A DNA stretch of 64,000 bases from Actinocatenispora sp963805605 (GCA_963805605.1 CAWDUX010000002.1:372001-436000); one strand, 5' to 3'; positions 28,319 to 37,790 are shown, counted from the first letter of the stretch. Notes: generated from the sequence alone by a model not told the origin. Program-made: numbers and translations.

Positions 28319-30481
28319 ATGGCTGTCACCACACTCGGGAAGGCGTCGGGGCCGCAACCCGGCGGCGGACCACGCCGGATCTCCGGCGGGCTGCTGGACC
28401 CCAGGCAGTTGTGGAAATCCATCCCGGATGCGCTGCGCAAGCTCAACCCGTTCACCTTGTGGCGCAACCCGGTCATGCTCATCGTGGAAATTGGCTCAGT
28501 CTTCACGACCATACTGGCGATCGTCCACCCGACCATGTTCGCGTGGCTGATCGCGGTATGGCTCTGGCTCACCGTGGTGTTCGCCAATGTCGCCGAGGCG
28601 GTGGCCGAAGGCCGCGGCAAGGCCCAGGCGGATGCGTTGCGGCGGGCCAAGACCGACACCATCGCGCGCCGGCTCACCGACTGGAAGCCCGGTGTCCGGG
28701 AACCCGGCGAGGAGTCGGTACCGGCGCCACAACTGGCGCAGGGCGATATCGTCGTCGTCGAGGCGGGGCAGATCATCCCCGGCGACGGTGATGTCGTCGA
28801 GGGCATCGCCAGCGTCGATGAGTCGGCGATCACCGGTGAGTCCGCACCGGTCATCCGGGAGTCCGGCGGTGACAGGTCCGCGGTGACCGGTGGTACCCGG
28901 GTGCTGTCCGACCGGATCGTCGTCCGGATCACCCAGAAGCCGGGCGAGAGTTTCATCGACCGGATGATCGCCCTTGTGGAAGGCGCCAACCGGCAGAAGA
29001 CGCCTAACGAGATCGCGCTCAACATTCTACTCGCCGCGCTGACCATCATCTTCCTGTCGGCTGTCACGACGCTGCAGCCGCTCGCGATCTTCGCCAAGGG
29101 GATACAGGGGTTCGCGCCCGACAGTCAGGCGCTCGACTCGCACGGTGTCACCGGCATCGTGCTGATCTCGCTACTGGTATGCCTGATCCCGACAACGATC
29201 GGGGCGCTGCTGAGCGCGATCGGGATCGCCGGAATGGATCGGCTGGTGCAGCGCAACGTCCTGGCGATGAGCGGCCGAGCGGTCGAAGCGGCCGGTGACG
29301 TCGACACCCTGCTGTTGGACAAGACCGGCACGATCACCCTGGGAAACCGACAGGCCAGCGAGTTCCTGCCGGTCGAGGGCGTGACAGCCGAGGAGCTGGC
29401 CGACGCCGCGCAACTGTCCAGCCTGGCCGACGAGACACCCGAGGGCCGGTCCGTGGTGGTGTACGCGAAGACCGAGTACGGGCTGCGCGAGCGCCATCCG
29501 GGCGAGTTGACACGAGCGCACTGGGTACCGTTCACCGCGCAGACCCGTATGTCCGGAGTGGACCTTCCTCAGGCGGAGGGCACCGACCGGGAACTGCGCA
29601 AGGGTGCCGCCGCTGCGGTCTCCGAATGGGTGCGCGGCCACGGCGGCACGGTTCCGGCCGACACTGGGCAGCTCGTCGACGGGATCTCCGCCTCCGGCGG
29701 CACACCGCTGGTCGTTGGTGAGCGGACCGATGATACTGCAAGGGTTCTGGGCGTCATCCATCTCAAGGATGTGGTGAAGGCCGGGATGCGGGAGCGGTTC
29801 GACGAGATGCGTCGGATGGGCATCCGGACCGTCATGATCACCGGTGACAATCCGCTGACCGCTCGGGCGATCGCCCAGGAGGCCGGGGTCGACGACTTCC
29901 TCGCCGAGGCCAGGCCGGAGGACAAGCTCGACCTGATCCGCAAGGAGCAGGAGGGCGGCCGGCTGGTCGCCATGACCGGCGACGGTACCAACGACGCTCC
30001 GGCACTGGCCCAGGCGGACGTCGGCGTGGCCATGAACACCGGTACCTCAGCGGCGAAAGAGGCCGGCAACATGGTCGACCTCGACTCCGATCCGACCAAG
30101 CTCATTGAGATCGTGGAGATCGGCAAGCAGTTGCTGATCACCCGAGGTGCGCTGACGACGTTCTCGATCGCCAACGACATCGCCAAGTACTTCGCGATCA
30201 TCCCGGCCATGTTCGTCGCGCTCTACCCGGGGCTCGGCGTCCTGAACATCATGCGTCTGCACAGCCCGGTGTCGGCGATCCTGGCCGCGGTCATCTTCAA
30301 CGCGCTCATCATCGTGATCCTGATCCCGTTGGCGCTACGCGGTGTCCGGTACAGGCCGTCGAGCGCTGCCTCGATGCTGCGCCGCAACCTGTGGGTCTAC
30401 GGCCTCGGCGGCATCATCGCGCCGTTCATCGGGATCAAGATCATCGACCTTCTCATCCACTTCATTCCCGGGATCTCGTGA
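28319..30481 (+). CDS. kdpB: K+-transporting P-type ATPase subunit B
   Basis: 720 residues. The P-type ATPase catalytic subunit energises K+ uptake. The actuator loop is ITGESAPVIRESGGD, the phosphorylated Asp334 is in LLLDKTGTIT, and the hinge is MITGDNPLTA, TGDGTNDAPALAQADVG. Membrane segments surround residues 65-95, 235-300 and the C-terminal 150 residues. The stop shares one base with the kdpC start (TGATG). Confidence 0.96.
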   Translation: MAVTTLGKASGPQPGGGPRRISGGLLDPRQLWKSIPDALRKLNPFTLWRNPVMLIVEIGSVFTTILAIVHPTMFAWLIAVWLWLTVVFANVAEAVAEGRGKAQADALRRAKTDTIARRLTDWKPGVREPGEESVPAPQLAQGDIVVVEAGQIIPGDGDVVEGIASVDESAITGESAPVIRESGGDRSAVTGGTRVLSDRIVVRITQKPGESFIDRMIALVEGANRQKTPNEIALNILLAALTIIFLSAVTTLQPLAIFAKGIQGFAPDSQALDSHGVTGIVLISLLVCLIPTTIGALLSAIGIAGMDRLVQRNVLAMSGRAVEAAGDVDTLLLDKTGTITLGNRQASEFLPVEGVTAEELADAAQLSSLADETPEGRSVVVYAKTEYGLRERHPGELTRAHWVPFTAQTRMSGVDLPQAEGTDRELRKGAAAAVSEWVRGHGGTVPADTGQLVDGISASGGTPLVVGERTDDTARVLGVIHLKDVVKAGMRERFDEMRRMGIRTVMITGDNPLTARAIAQEAGVDDFLAEARPEDKLDLIRKEQEGGRLVAMTGDGTNDAPALAQADVGVAMNTGTSAAKEAGNMVDLDSDPTKLIEIVEIGKQLLITRGALTTFSIANDIAKYFAIIPAMFVALYPGLGVLNIMRLHSPVSAILAAVIFNALIIVILIPLALRGVRYRPSSAASMLRRNLWVYGLGGIIAPFIGIKIIDLLIHFIPGIS

Positions 30482-31368
30482 TGCGTCTACCTGCCTGGAT
30501 TTCCCAGCACATCGCCGCGCTCCGAGCAGTACTGGTGCTGAGCGTGTTACTCGGGGTGGCCTACCCGCTGGTCGTGACCGGGATCGCCCAGATACCTGGG
30601 CTGCGCGGCAACGCCAACGGCTCGATCGTCAAGGTCGGCCACAGCACGGTGGGCAGCAGGATCATCGGCCAGTCGTTCGTCGATCCCAGCGGCAAGCCGC
30701 TCGTCCAGTACTTCCAGACCCGGCCCTCGGCGGCCGGCGACGGGTACGACCCCAACTCCACCGCCGCGTCCAACCTGGGCCCGGAGAGCATCATCGACAC
30801 GCTGGCCGACCCGTCGAAGAAGGGCGATACGGGCACCCAGAGCCTGCTGACACAGGTGTGCTCACGCAGCCTGGCGGTCGGCAAGCTGGAAGGGGTCAGC
30901 GGTGCCCGACCGTACTGCACCACCACTGGTGTCGGCGCGGTGCTCGGTGTCTTCCACCGGGATGGCAGCACCGGCCCGATCACGCGGGTGGTCAGCCTCA
31001 ACCAGAGCGCTCCGGCGAAGCCGTTCGTGGCGACCTACCGTGGGGTCAGGGTGGAGGACGCGAAGTTCGGTGCCGACTACTCGCATGCCGTGCTGACCCC
31101 GGTCCGCGGTAGCGCCCCGGCCAGGCCGGCGGTACCGGCGGATGCCGTGACGGCCAGCGGAAGCGGGTTGGATCCGCAGATCTCGGTCTCGTACGCGAGG
31201 CTTCAGGCGCCCCGGGTGGCACGGGCGCGCGGCGTCAGCGTCGGTGTGGTCCGAGCACTGATCGACAGGTATACGACCGGTCGGGCGTTGGGCTTCATGG
31301 GCGAGCCCGCAGTCAACGCGCTCCAGATCAACCTGGAGCTCGACAAGAAGTACCCGTACCGCGGCTGA
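30481..31368 (+). CDS. kdpC: K+-transporting ATPase subunit C
   Basis: 295 residues, longer than the roughly 190-residue enterobacterial form because of a central insert (about residues 105-220), as in other actinobacteria. An N-terminal membrane anchor (LRAVLVLSVLLGVAYPLVVT) precedes the extracytoplasmic domain with GSRIIGQSFVDP, YFQTRPSAAGDGYDPNSTAA and the C-terminal GFMGEPAVNALQINLELD. It is coupled to kdpB by a one-base overlap. Confidence 0.93.
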   Translation: MRLPAWISQHIAALRAVLVLSVLLGVAYPLVVTGIAQIPGLRGNANGSIVKVGHSTVGSRIIGQSFVDPSGKPLVQYFQTRPSAAGDGYDPNSTAASNLGPESIIDTLADPSKKGDTGTQSLLTQVCSRSLAVGKLEGVSGARPYCTTTGVGAVLGVFHRDGSTGPITRVVSLNQSAPAKPFVATYRGVRVEDAKFGADYSHAVLTPVRGSAPARPAVPADAVTASGSGLDPQISVSYARLQAPRVARARGVSVGVVRALIDRYTTGRALGFMGEPAVNALQINLELDKKYPYRG

Positions 31369-31408
31369 CCGGCGGTGCCCGGAGCGGCTCGAGGAGGACA
31401 AGGTAGCA

Positions 31409-34096
31409 ATGGGACAAGGGGAGCTGCGGGTCTACCTTGGTGCTGCTCCGGGCGTCGGCAAGACCTACCGGATGCTGGAGGAGGGTCGGCGCCGCATGAA
31501 CCGAGGTACCGACGTGGTCGTGGGGCTGGTCGAAACCCATGCCCGGCCGCACACCACGGCGATGCTCGGCGACCTGGAGATCGTGCCCCGCGTGACCGTC
31601 GAGTACCGCGGCGCGACGTTCACCGAGATGGACCTCGCTGCGATTCTGGCCCGCCGACCTGAGGTGGTCCTGGTCGACGAGCTGGCGCACAGCAACGTGC
31701 CCGGGTCACGCAACCCGAAACGCTGGCAGGACATCCAGCAACTCCTTGACGCCGGCATCGTGGTGGTGACCACCCTCAACATCCAACACCTGGAATCGCT
31801 CAACGACGTCGTCGCCCAGATCACCGGCGCCGCCCAGCACGAGACAGTACCCGACGCGATCGTGCGTCGCGCCGAGCAGATCGAGCTGGTCGACATGACC
31901 CCTGAGGCGCTGCGTCGCCGGATGGCGCACGGTAACGTGTACAAGCCGCAGAACATCGACGCGGCGTTGTCGAACTATTTCCGGGTCGGCAACCTGACGG
32001 CACTGCGGGAACTGGCCCTGCTGTGGCTGGCCGACAAGGTCGACGATCAGCTCGACCGGTACCGCACCGATCACAACATCGGTACCACCTGGGAAACCCG
32101 GGAACGCGTGGTGGTCGCCCTGACCGGCGGGCCGGAAGGCGAGACCCTGATCCGGCGCGCCGCGCGGATCGCCGAACGTACCAAGGGCTCCGATCTGCTC
32201 GCCGTACATATCACGCGTAACGACGGGCTGGCCGGTGGCGCCGATCCGGCGCATCTGGCTAGACAACGAACGCTTGTCGAGGATCTCGGTGGCACCTACC
32301 ATCAGGTTGTCGGCAACGACATCCCGTCCGCCCTGCTCGACTTCGCCCGCGGCGTCAACGCCACCCAACTGGTGCTCGGGGCCAGTCGCCGGGGCCGTGC
32401 CGCGCACCTGTTCTCCCGTGGCGTCGGCATCACGACCACTGCCGGATCCGGCGCCATCGACGTCCACCTGGTCACTCACGAACAGGTACGCCGTGGACGC
32501 ATCCGCTCGACGCTGCCGCCGGCACTGAGCTGGCGGCGCCGCCTGATCGGGTTCTTTCTGGCCGGTCTCGGCCTACCGCTGCTGACGGTGCTGCTCACCG
32601 CTCTACGAAACGACCTGTCGCTGCCCAGCGACATCCTGTTCTACCTGGTGTGGGTCGTGGTGGTGGCGCTGGCCGGTGGGCTGTATCCGGCGCTGGCCGC
32701 AGCCATGGTCGGCTTCCTGCTGCTGAACTTCTACTTTGTGCCGCCGTTTCATACGTTCACCATCAACGAGCATGAAAACCTGCTTGCCCTGGGGGGATTC
32801 CTGGCAGTCGCGGTGGCCGTGAGTATCACCGTGGATCGGGCGGCCCGACGCACACGGGAAGCGGCCAGTGCCCGGGCCGAAGCCGAGACCCTGTCCACGC
32901 TGTCCGGCAGTGTGCTGCGCGGATCGAGGCCGCTGACGGGGCTGCTGGAGGAACTGCGGGAAACGTTCGGCTTCGTCAACGTCACCTTGCTGGAGCGACG
33001 GGCCGACGCCGCCGACAGCCCGGACCTGCAGCGTGACAGCGACGCCTGGTGCGTGGCCGCCACTGTCGGGGGACCACCCTGTCTGGCGCCATCTCAGGGC
33101 GACGCCGACATGGTCGTGGACACCGGCATCTCGCTGGTGGTATCCGGCCACCCGCTGGCCGCGTCCGACCGGCGGGTCCTGCAGGCCTTCGCCGAGCAGG
33201 CTGCCGTTGCGCTGCGCCAGCAGCGCCTCTCCGAGCAGGCTGCCGCAGTTGGCCCGCTCGCCGAGGTCGACAAGCTTCGCACCGCTCTGCTGTCCGCGGT
33301 CAGCCACGACCTACGCACGCCGCTGGCTTCCGCGATCGTCGCCGTGGACGGGCTGCGCAGCACCACGGTCAAGTTCAGTGCCGAAGATCGGGCGGAGTTG
33401 CTGGCCACGGTTGACGAGTCGCTGACGCGGCTCAGCCGGTTGGTCGACAACTTGCTGGACATGAGCCGCCTGCAGGCCGGCGCGTTGGCCATGACACTGC
33501 AACCGATGAGCGTGTCCGACGCCGTCGCCGCCTCGCTGCACGACCTGAGCGCAGCCGGTCGCCGAATCGTCCTGCAGATACCCGACGAGACACCGGAACT
33601 GTGCGCCGACCCGGCCCTGGTCGAACGCATCCTGGTCAACCTTCTACGCAATGCCGTTCGCCACAGCCCGCCGGACACATCACCATTTCTGGCGGTCAGC
33701 GATCATGCCGGAATAGTGGAGATCCGCATCATCGACCATGGCCCTGGCATCCCGGTCAGCGCCTGGGACAACGTATTCCTGCCGTTCCAGCGTCTCGGTG
33801 ACCGCGACAACGGGACCGGTGTAGGGCTCGGTCTGGCCCTGTCCCGCGGGCTGGCCGAGGCGATGGGCGGCACCCTGGAGCCCGACAACACCCCCGGTGG
33901 CGGCCTGACCATGATTCTCCGCCTCCCGGCCGTCGGCCTCAGCCCCATCGGTCCAGACGTGGAGCCAGATTCCGCTGCGCTGCAACGCATCGACGGCTGG
34001 AGCCAGCAGAGACACGAGGCCACCCGCCCGGCCGGTACCCGTACCACACCTGCGGCCACCGACGCCGATCACCACGCAGAGACGATTGCGCCATGA
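31409..34096 (+). CDS. kdpD: Sensor histidine kinase KdpD
   Basis: 895 residues. The N-terminal KdpD domain has a Walker A GAAPGVGKTYRM (about 11-22) and VDELAHSNVPGSRN. A universal-stress-like domain follows (ALTGGPEGETLIRRAARIAE, LVLGASRRGRAAHLF), then four membrane helices (about 370-480), a GAF-like stretch, HisKA with His633 in SAVSHDLRTPLAS, and HATPase (NLLRNAVRHS, DHGPGIP, GTGVGLGLALSRGLAEAMGG). It senses K+ limitation/osmotic stress and should phosphorylate KdpE. The C-terminal ATGA overlaps the start of the broken kdpE, so the partner at this locus is lost. Confidence 0.95.
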   Translation: MGQGELRVYLGAAPGVGKTYRMLEEGRRRMNRGTDVVVGLVETHARPHTTAMLGDLEIVPRVTVEYRGATFTEMDLAAILARRPEVVLVDELAHSNVPGSRNPKRWQDIQQLLDAGIVVVTTLNIQHLESLNDVVAQITGAAQHETVPDAIVRRAEQIELVDMTPEALRRRMAHGNVYKPQNIDAALSNYFRVGNLTALRELALLWLADKVDDQLDRYRTDHNIGTTWETRERVVVALTGGPEGETLIRRAARIAERTKGSDLLAVHITRNDGLAGGADPAHLARQRTLVEDLGGTYHQVVGNDIPSALLDFARGVNATQLVLGASRRGRAAHLFSRGVGITTTAGSGAIDVHLVTHEQVRRGRIRSTLPPALSWRRRLIGFFLAGLGLPLLTVLLTALRNDLSLPSDILFYLVWVVVVALAGGLYPALAAAMVGFLLLNFYFVPPFHTFTINEHENLLALGGFLAVAVAVSITVDRAARRTREAASARAEAETLSTLSGSVLRGSRPLTGLLEELRETFGFVNVTLLERRADAADSPDLQRDSDAWCVAATVGGPPCLAPSQGDADMVVDTGISLVVSGHPLAASDRRVLQAFAEQAAVALRQQRLSEQAAAVGPLAEVDKLRTALLSAVSHDLRTPLASAIVAVDGLRSTTVKFSAEDRAELLATVDESLTRLSRLVDNLLDMSRLQAGALAMTLQPMSVSDAVAASLHDLSAAGRRIVLQIPDETPELCADPALVERILVNLLRNAVRHSPPDTSPFLAVSDHAGIVEIRIIDHGPGIPVSAWDNVFLPFQRLGDRDNGTGVGLGLALSRGLAEAMGGTLEPDNTPGGGLTMILRLPAVGLSPIGPDVEPDSAALQRIDGWSQQRHEATRPAGTRTTPAATDADHHAETIAP

Positions 34097-34200
34097 CGCG
34101 TGTCCTTCTCGTCGACGACGAGCCGCAGATCTGCGGACGCTACGTAGCAATCTCCAGGCACGCTGTCATGACGTGCTCGCCGCGGCTGACGGGACGCAGG
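34093..34200 (+). pseudogene. kdpE: kdpE remnant: frameshifted and truncated response regulator
   Basis: The ATG at 34093 overlaps the kdpD stop, the normal coupling. The first 13 codons read MTRVLLVDDEPQI, the KdpE N-terminus. The frame then breaks near 34131 (ATCTGCGG where ATC-CTG-CGG is expected, one base missing). The homologous sequence continues in the next frame as LRTLRSNLQARCHDVLAAAD then GTQ, up to about 34200, where it stops resembling KdpE. The phosphoacceptor Asp and the whole DNA-binding domain are absent. No other kdpE is in the window. Confidence 0.85.
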
Positions 34201-34307
34201 GCCCCTCACCTCAGCTACCAGCCCTGAGCTGCGCCGGATGGTGGTCTTCTGCCAGGTCCAAGCCGCCCCGGCGGTGGCTGTCAGTGAGAGCGGCTAGTCT
34301 CGGGACT

Positions 34308-34901
34308 GTGCCGGAACTGATCGAGGACGAGACTTTCCGCGACGACGACTGGTACGGTGACGAGCTCGCCGACCGGGCGTACACGCGCTGCGAGTTCTTC
34401 CAGGTGGACCTTACCGAGGCGAGCACGCGTGGCGTGGTGTTCACCGATTGCACTTTCGGCAACGTACGCTTCAACACCTCCCGGCACACCGATTCGGCGT
34501 TTCTGCGCTGCACCTTCCAGCGGTGCAACTTCTTCGAGGCCGAGTTCACCGGCTGCAAGCTGGTCGGCAGCACCTTCCTGGAGTCGCAGCTGCGCCCGCT
34601 GCGGGTGACCGGCGGCGACTGGTCGTTCGTCGGCCTGCCCGGCGCGGACCTGCGCGGGGTGAGTATCCAGTCGGTACGGATGCGTGAGACCGATCTCACC
34701 GGTGCCGACCTGACCGGTGCGGTCTGCACCGAGGTGGATCTCTCCGGTGCCCAGCTGGACCGGGTCACCATCACCCACTGTGACCTCAGGGGCAGTGATC
34801 TGACCGCGCTGGACCCGCGCACCGTGGCGTTGTCCGGTGCGCTGATCGGCCCGGAGCAGGCGGTCCTTGTCGCGCAGACGCTCGGCTTCGAGGTCCGCTG
34901 A
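34308..34901 (+). CDS. Pentapeptide-repeat protein
   Basis: 197 residues, GTG start. Many A(D/N)LXX-type repeats are present: CEFFQVDLTEAS, CTFQRCNFFEAEFTGCKLVG, ADLRGVSIQSVRMRETDLTG, ADLTGAVCTEVDLSGAQL, CDLRGSDL. These should form a right-handed quadrilateral beta-helix. Related proteins include McbG/Qnr-like DNA mimics, but no function can be assigned. No strong Shine-Dalgarno is seen. It sits directly after the kdpE remnant. Confidence 0.85.
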   Translation: MPELIEDETFRDDDWYGDELADRAYTRCEFFQVDLTEASTRGVVFTDCTFGNVRFNTSRHTDSAFLRCTFQRCNFFEAEFTGCKLVGSTFLESQLRPLRVTGGDWSFVGLPGADLRGVSIQSVRMRETDLTGADLTGAVCTEVDLSGAQLDRVTITHCDLRGSDLTALDPRTVALSGALIGPEQAVLVAQTLGFEVR

Positions 34902-34967
34902 CCGCACCGTTCCCGACCACCCCGGTTACCGTGGTCTGACCGGTGGCGGTGGCGCGGAGGGCGGACG

Positions 34968-36020
34968 ATGGACGGTCCTGTGGTGGCGGCGGTGCCCGCC
35001 CGGCCGACGTTGCGGCAGGTAGCGGCGGCGGCCGGGGTGAGCCTGAAGACCGCGTCGCGGGTGCTCAATGGACACCCGCATGTCACCGAGGCGACCGCCA
35101 CCCGGGTCCGGCAGGCCGCCGACCAGTTGGGTTTCCGGCTGAACCGGATCGCCCGGGAGCTGCGTGCGGGCGCCACCTCCACCTCGGTCGGCCTGATCAT
35201 CTCGGACCTGGCGAACCCGTTCTACTCCCGGATCGCCCGCGGTGCCGAGCGGATACTGCGTCACGGTGGGCTGCAGTTGATCACCGCAAGTACCGACGAG
35301 GATCCTGAGCAGGAGCGGTCCCTGGTCGAGGAGCTGCTGGAGCGCCGGGTACGGGCGCTGCTGCTGATACCCAGCGCCATCGACCACAGCTATCTGGAGA
35401 GCGAGCGGCACCACATCCCGGTGGTGTTCCTGGACCGGCCGCCGGTCCGGTTGGACGCAGACACCGTGGTGGTGGACAATCGGGCCGGTGCCCGTGCGGC
35501 GGTCGAGCATCTGTTGGCGGCGGGCCACCGGCGGATCGGTCTGATCGGTGACCTGTCCCGGTTGGCCACCCACCGGGAACGGATGGCGGGCTTCGCGGAG
35601 GCGATGGCGGCTGCCGGCCGCACCGGCTGGGAGCGCTACGTACGGTCCGACTCGCACGACCAGCCCACCGCTGAGCGCAGCGCCCGCGAACTGCTGGCGC
35701 TGGACCCGGCGCCGACCGCATTGTTCACCACCAACAACCTCAACACCGTGGGCGCGCTGCGAGCCGTGGCCGGGCACAGCGCGCCACCGGCACTGGTCGG
35801 TTTCGACGATTTCGAGCTGGCCGACGTTCTCGGCATCACCGTGGTCGCGCACGATCCGGAGGAGATGGGCCGGATCGCTGCGGAGATGGTTGTCTCGAGG
35901 CTGGCCGGGGACGACTCGCCGGCCAGGGCGGTGGTGCTGCCGACCCGGTTGATAACCCGTGGTTCCGGCGAACAGCGGGCCTGCGGGCAGCCGCGGGGCG
36001 GGCCGGGCGCCGGCCGGTAG
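34968..36020 (+). CDS. LacI-family transcriptional regulator
   Basis: 350 residues, ATG with GGAGGG upstream. The N-terminal HTH reads PTLRQVAAAAGVSLKTASRV then LNGHPHVTEATATRV, with the hinge helix at ARELRAGATS. The periplasmic-binding-like effector domain has VGLIISDLANPFYSRIARGA, GHRRIGLIGDL and TALFTTNNLNTVGAL. No sugar gene is adjacent, so the regulon is unknown. Confidence 0.9.
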   Translation: MDGPVVAAVPARPTLRQVAAAAGVSLKTASRVLNGHPHVTEATATRVRQAADQLGFRLNRIARELRAGATSTSVGLIISDLANPFYSRIARGAERILRHGGLQLITASTDEDPEQERSLVEELLERRVRALLLIPSAIDHSYLESERHHIPVVFLDRPPVRLDADTVVVDNRAGARAAVEHLLAAGHRRIGLIGDLSRLATHRERMAGFAEAMAAAGRTGWERYVRSDSHDQPTAERSARELLALDPAPTALFTTNNLNTVGALRAVAGHSAPPALVGFDDFELADVLGITVVAHDPEEMGRIAAEMVVSRLAGDDSPARAVVLPTRLITRGSGEQRACGQPRGGPGAGR

Positions 36021-36030
36021 CGTGCCGGCT

Positions 36031-36514
36031 GTGGATGTGGACCGTGCCGGCTTGTTGCCGGACCGCTGGCCCCTCTCGGTCGCCGAGGCGCAGGCCGAGC
36101 AGGAACGGCTGCGTCCGCTGGTGGTGGAGCACGGTCCGCTACCGGCGGCGCCGCGTACCGTGGCCGGCCTCGACGTGTCGTACGCGACGGGCGATGATCG
36201 GCTGGCGGCGGCCGTGGTGGTGCTGTCGGCGCAGCTGACCGTGGTGGAGTCGGCCACGGGAACCGGGCGGGCCGCGTTCGGTTAGGTACCGGGACTGCTC
36301 GCGTTCCGCGCAGGTCGACGACGGACGCGTGGTGGGGTGGGCGCTGCGTACCCGCTCCGGGGTGAAGCCGGTGTACGTGTCCGTCGGTCACCGTATCGGT
36401 CTGGCTGAGGCGTGTGAGCTGGTACTGGAGCTGTGTCCGGACTATCGGCTACCGGAGACGACCCGGCGGGTGGACCGCCTGTCCCGCGACGTGCTGGCCG
36501 CCATGGTGGCTTGA
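36031..36514 (+). pseudogene. nfi: Endonuclease V gene, inactivated
   Basis: N-terminal part from GTG 36031 (LPDRWPLSVAEAQAEQERLR, then TVAGLDVSYATGDDRLAAAV) and C-terminal part (VDDGRVVGWALRTRSGVKPV, then YVSVGHRIGL to LPETTRRVDRLSRDVLAAM) are both clear endonuclease V. Between them there is an in-frame TAG at 36283-36285, a short VPGLLAFR, then a jump in frame at about 36317. Roughly 75 central residues with part of the active site are deleted. The normal protein excises next to deoxyinosine. Confidence 0.85.
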
Positions 36515-36544
36515 TCAAAGGCTGCGACGCGGTGACGGTCAGCT

Positions 36545-36630
36545 ATCAATTTCTCCGGCATTCTGCGCGTTGATGCACGTAGAACGTGCCACCGAGCAGT
36601 ACCGCGCAGAACGCCGGGTCGATTGCCAGA
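36545..36630. repeat. Imperfect stem-loop with nested hairpin, unassigned
   Basis: Arms 36555-36569 and 36603-36617 pair over 15 bp with one mismatch (CCGGCATTCTGCGCG against CGCGCAGAACGCCGG). Inside the loop GCACGT-AGA-ACGTGC forms a second perfect hairpin. Outside, CAAT (about 36547) and ATTG (about 36622) could extend the stem past an internal loop. It lies between the nfi remnant and the metallophosphatase. It may be a structured RNA, terminator or palindromic repeat unit. Confidence 0.5.
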
Positions 36631-36686
36631 CTCACCACGTTGGAACTGTTGGGTGATGTCGGATGTGTAGGGTCGCCGCTTAGCAT

Positions 36687-37547
36687 GTGCCCGTGCCGAT
36701 CTCCAGTTCTGCGTCCACCGGACCCGACAAGTCTCCCGAGCAGGACCCGACCTCGCCGTTGTACGTGGTCGGTGATGTACACGGGCAGGCCGAGCCGTTG
36801 CGCGCGGCGCTGGCCGAGGCGGGCCTGGTCGATTCGGATGGACATTGGAGCGGCGGGCGGGCCAGGCTCTGGTTTCTGGGCGACCTGACCGACCGGGGGC
36901 CGGACGGTATCGGCGTGATCAATCTGGTCCGCCAACTGGGTACGGAAGCCGCCGAGGCCGGCGGTCTGGTGGACACGCTGCTGGGTAACCACGAGGTTCT
37001 GCTGCTCGGTTCCCGGAAGTTCCGTGACGAACTGATCGAGCTGCCGGCGGGTAGCCGTAGCTTCCGCAGCACCTGGCAGCTGAACGGCGGACGGGACTCC
37101 GACCTTGAGCCGATGACCGACGAGCAGGCCGATTGGCTCGCCTCCCGGCCGGCCCTGGTGCTGGTCGACGACCATCTGCTGGCGCACTCCGACACGCTGG
37201 CCTACCTGGACTACGGCGACGAGATCGGTCAGATCAACGACGCGGTCCGCGACGAGTTGACGCACGGGGATTCGGTCCGCTGGTGGGAGTGCTTCCGTCA
37301 GCTGACCCGGCGGCACGACTTTCGTGGCGCGGGTGGGGCGGAGCGGGCCGACGCGCTGCTCGACCAGCTCGGTGGTTCCCGGCTGGTGCACGGGCACAGC
37401 CCGATTCCGGAGCATCTCGCGGTGGACCCGGCGGAGGTGACGGAGCCGTTGGTGTACGCCGAGGGGCGGGCGATGTCGGTGGATGGTGGTCTGTTCGCCG
37501 GCGGCCCGTGTCTGGTCACCCGATTGCCGTTCATCGAGGCAGGGTAG
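36687..37547 (+). CDS. Calcineurin-like metallophosphatase
   Basis: 286 residues. Metallophosphoesterase motifs in order: VVGDVHGQAEPL, FLGDLTDRGPDG, LLGNHEVLLLG, LLAHSDTLAY and LVHGHSPIPEH, supplying the two-metal site. It resembles bacterial PP1/PP2A-like phosphatases acting on Ser/Thr phosphoproteins or dinucleotides; the substrate is unknown. The start GTG 36687 is tentative (GTG 36693 is also possible) because no good Shine-Dalgarno is seen. Confidence 0.85.
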   Translation: MPVPISSSASTGPDKSPEQDPTSPLYVVGDVHGQAEPLRAALAEAGLVDSDGHWSGGRARLWFLGDLTDRGPDGIGVINLVRQLGTEAAEAGGLVDTLLGNHEVLLLGSRKFRDELIELPAGSRSFRSTWQLNGGRDSDLEPMTDEQADWLASRPALVLVDDHLLAHSDTLAYLDYGDEIGQINDAVRDELTHGDSVRWWECFRQLTRRHDFRGAGGAERADALLDQLGGSRLVHGHSPIPEHLAVDPAEVTEPLVYAEGRAMSVDGGLFAGGPCLVTRLPFIEAG

Positions 37548-37790
37548 AGACACCCGAACCTCATTACCATAAGTCATGCGCTGAGGGCAGTCCGTGTCAT
37601 CAAAGTGGGTGAGTAGGTTAAAACCGACCCATTTTCCTCGTCACTAGCGGCATTCGCGGGTCGTTGCGTCATATGAAGTGCTCGAACCGCGATGGTACAA
37701 ATAATGCGATAAAACGTCTTTTGATAGTCAATTCGCCTGTCTTGCGCCTTGCGGTCGATACAACGTAGTAGCGACACACAGGGGGTCAAC
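37548..37790. other. AT-richer promoter region of the XRE-TPR gene
   Basis: About 240 bp, visibly poorer in G+C than the surroundings (stretches such as GGTACAAATAATGCGATAAAA at 37694-37714). No gene is seen. It ends with AGGGGGTC ahead of the GTG at 37791. It probably contains the promoter, but I could not fix a -35/-10 pair. Confidence 0.4.

Noticed and set aside
36546..36659. Minus-strand tail reading SSNVVSLAIDPAFCAVLLGG
   Set aside because: Looks protein-like but lies in a stem-loop region and continues upstream as the antisense of the metallophosphatase; no start site.
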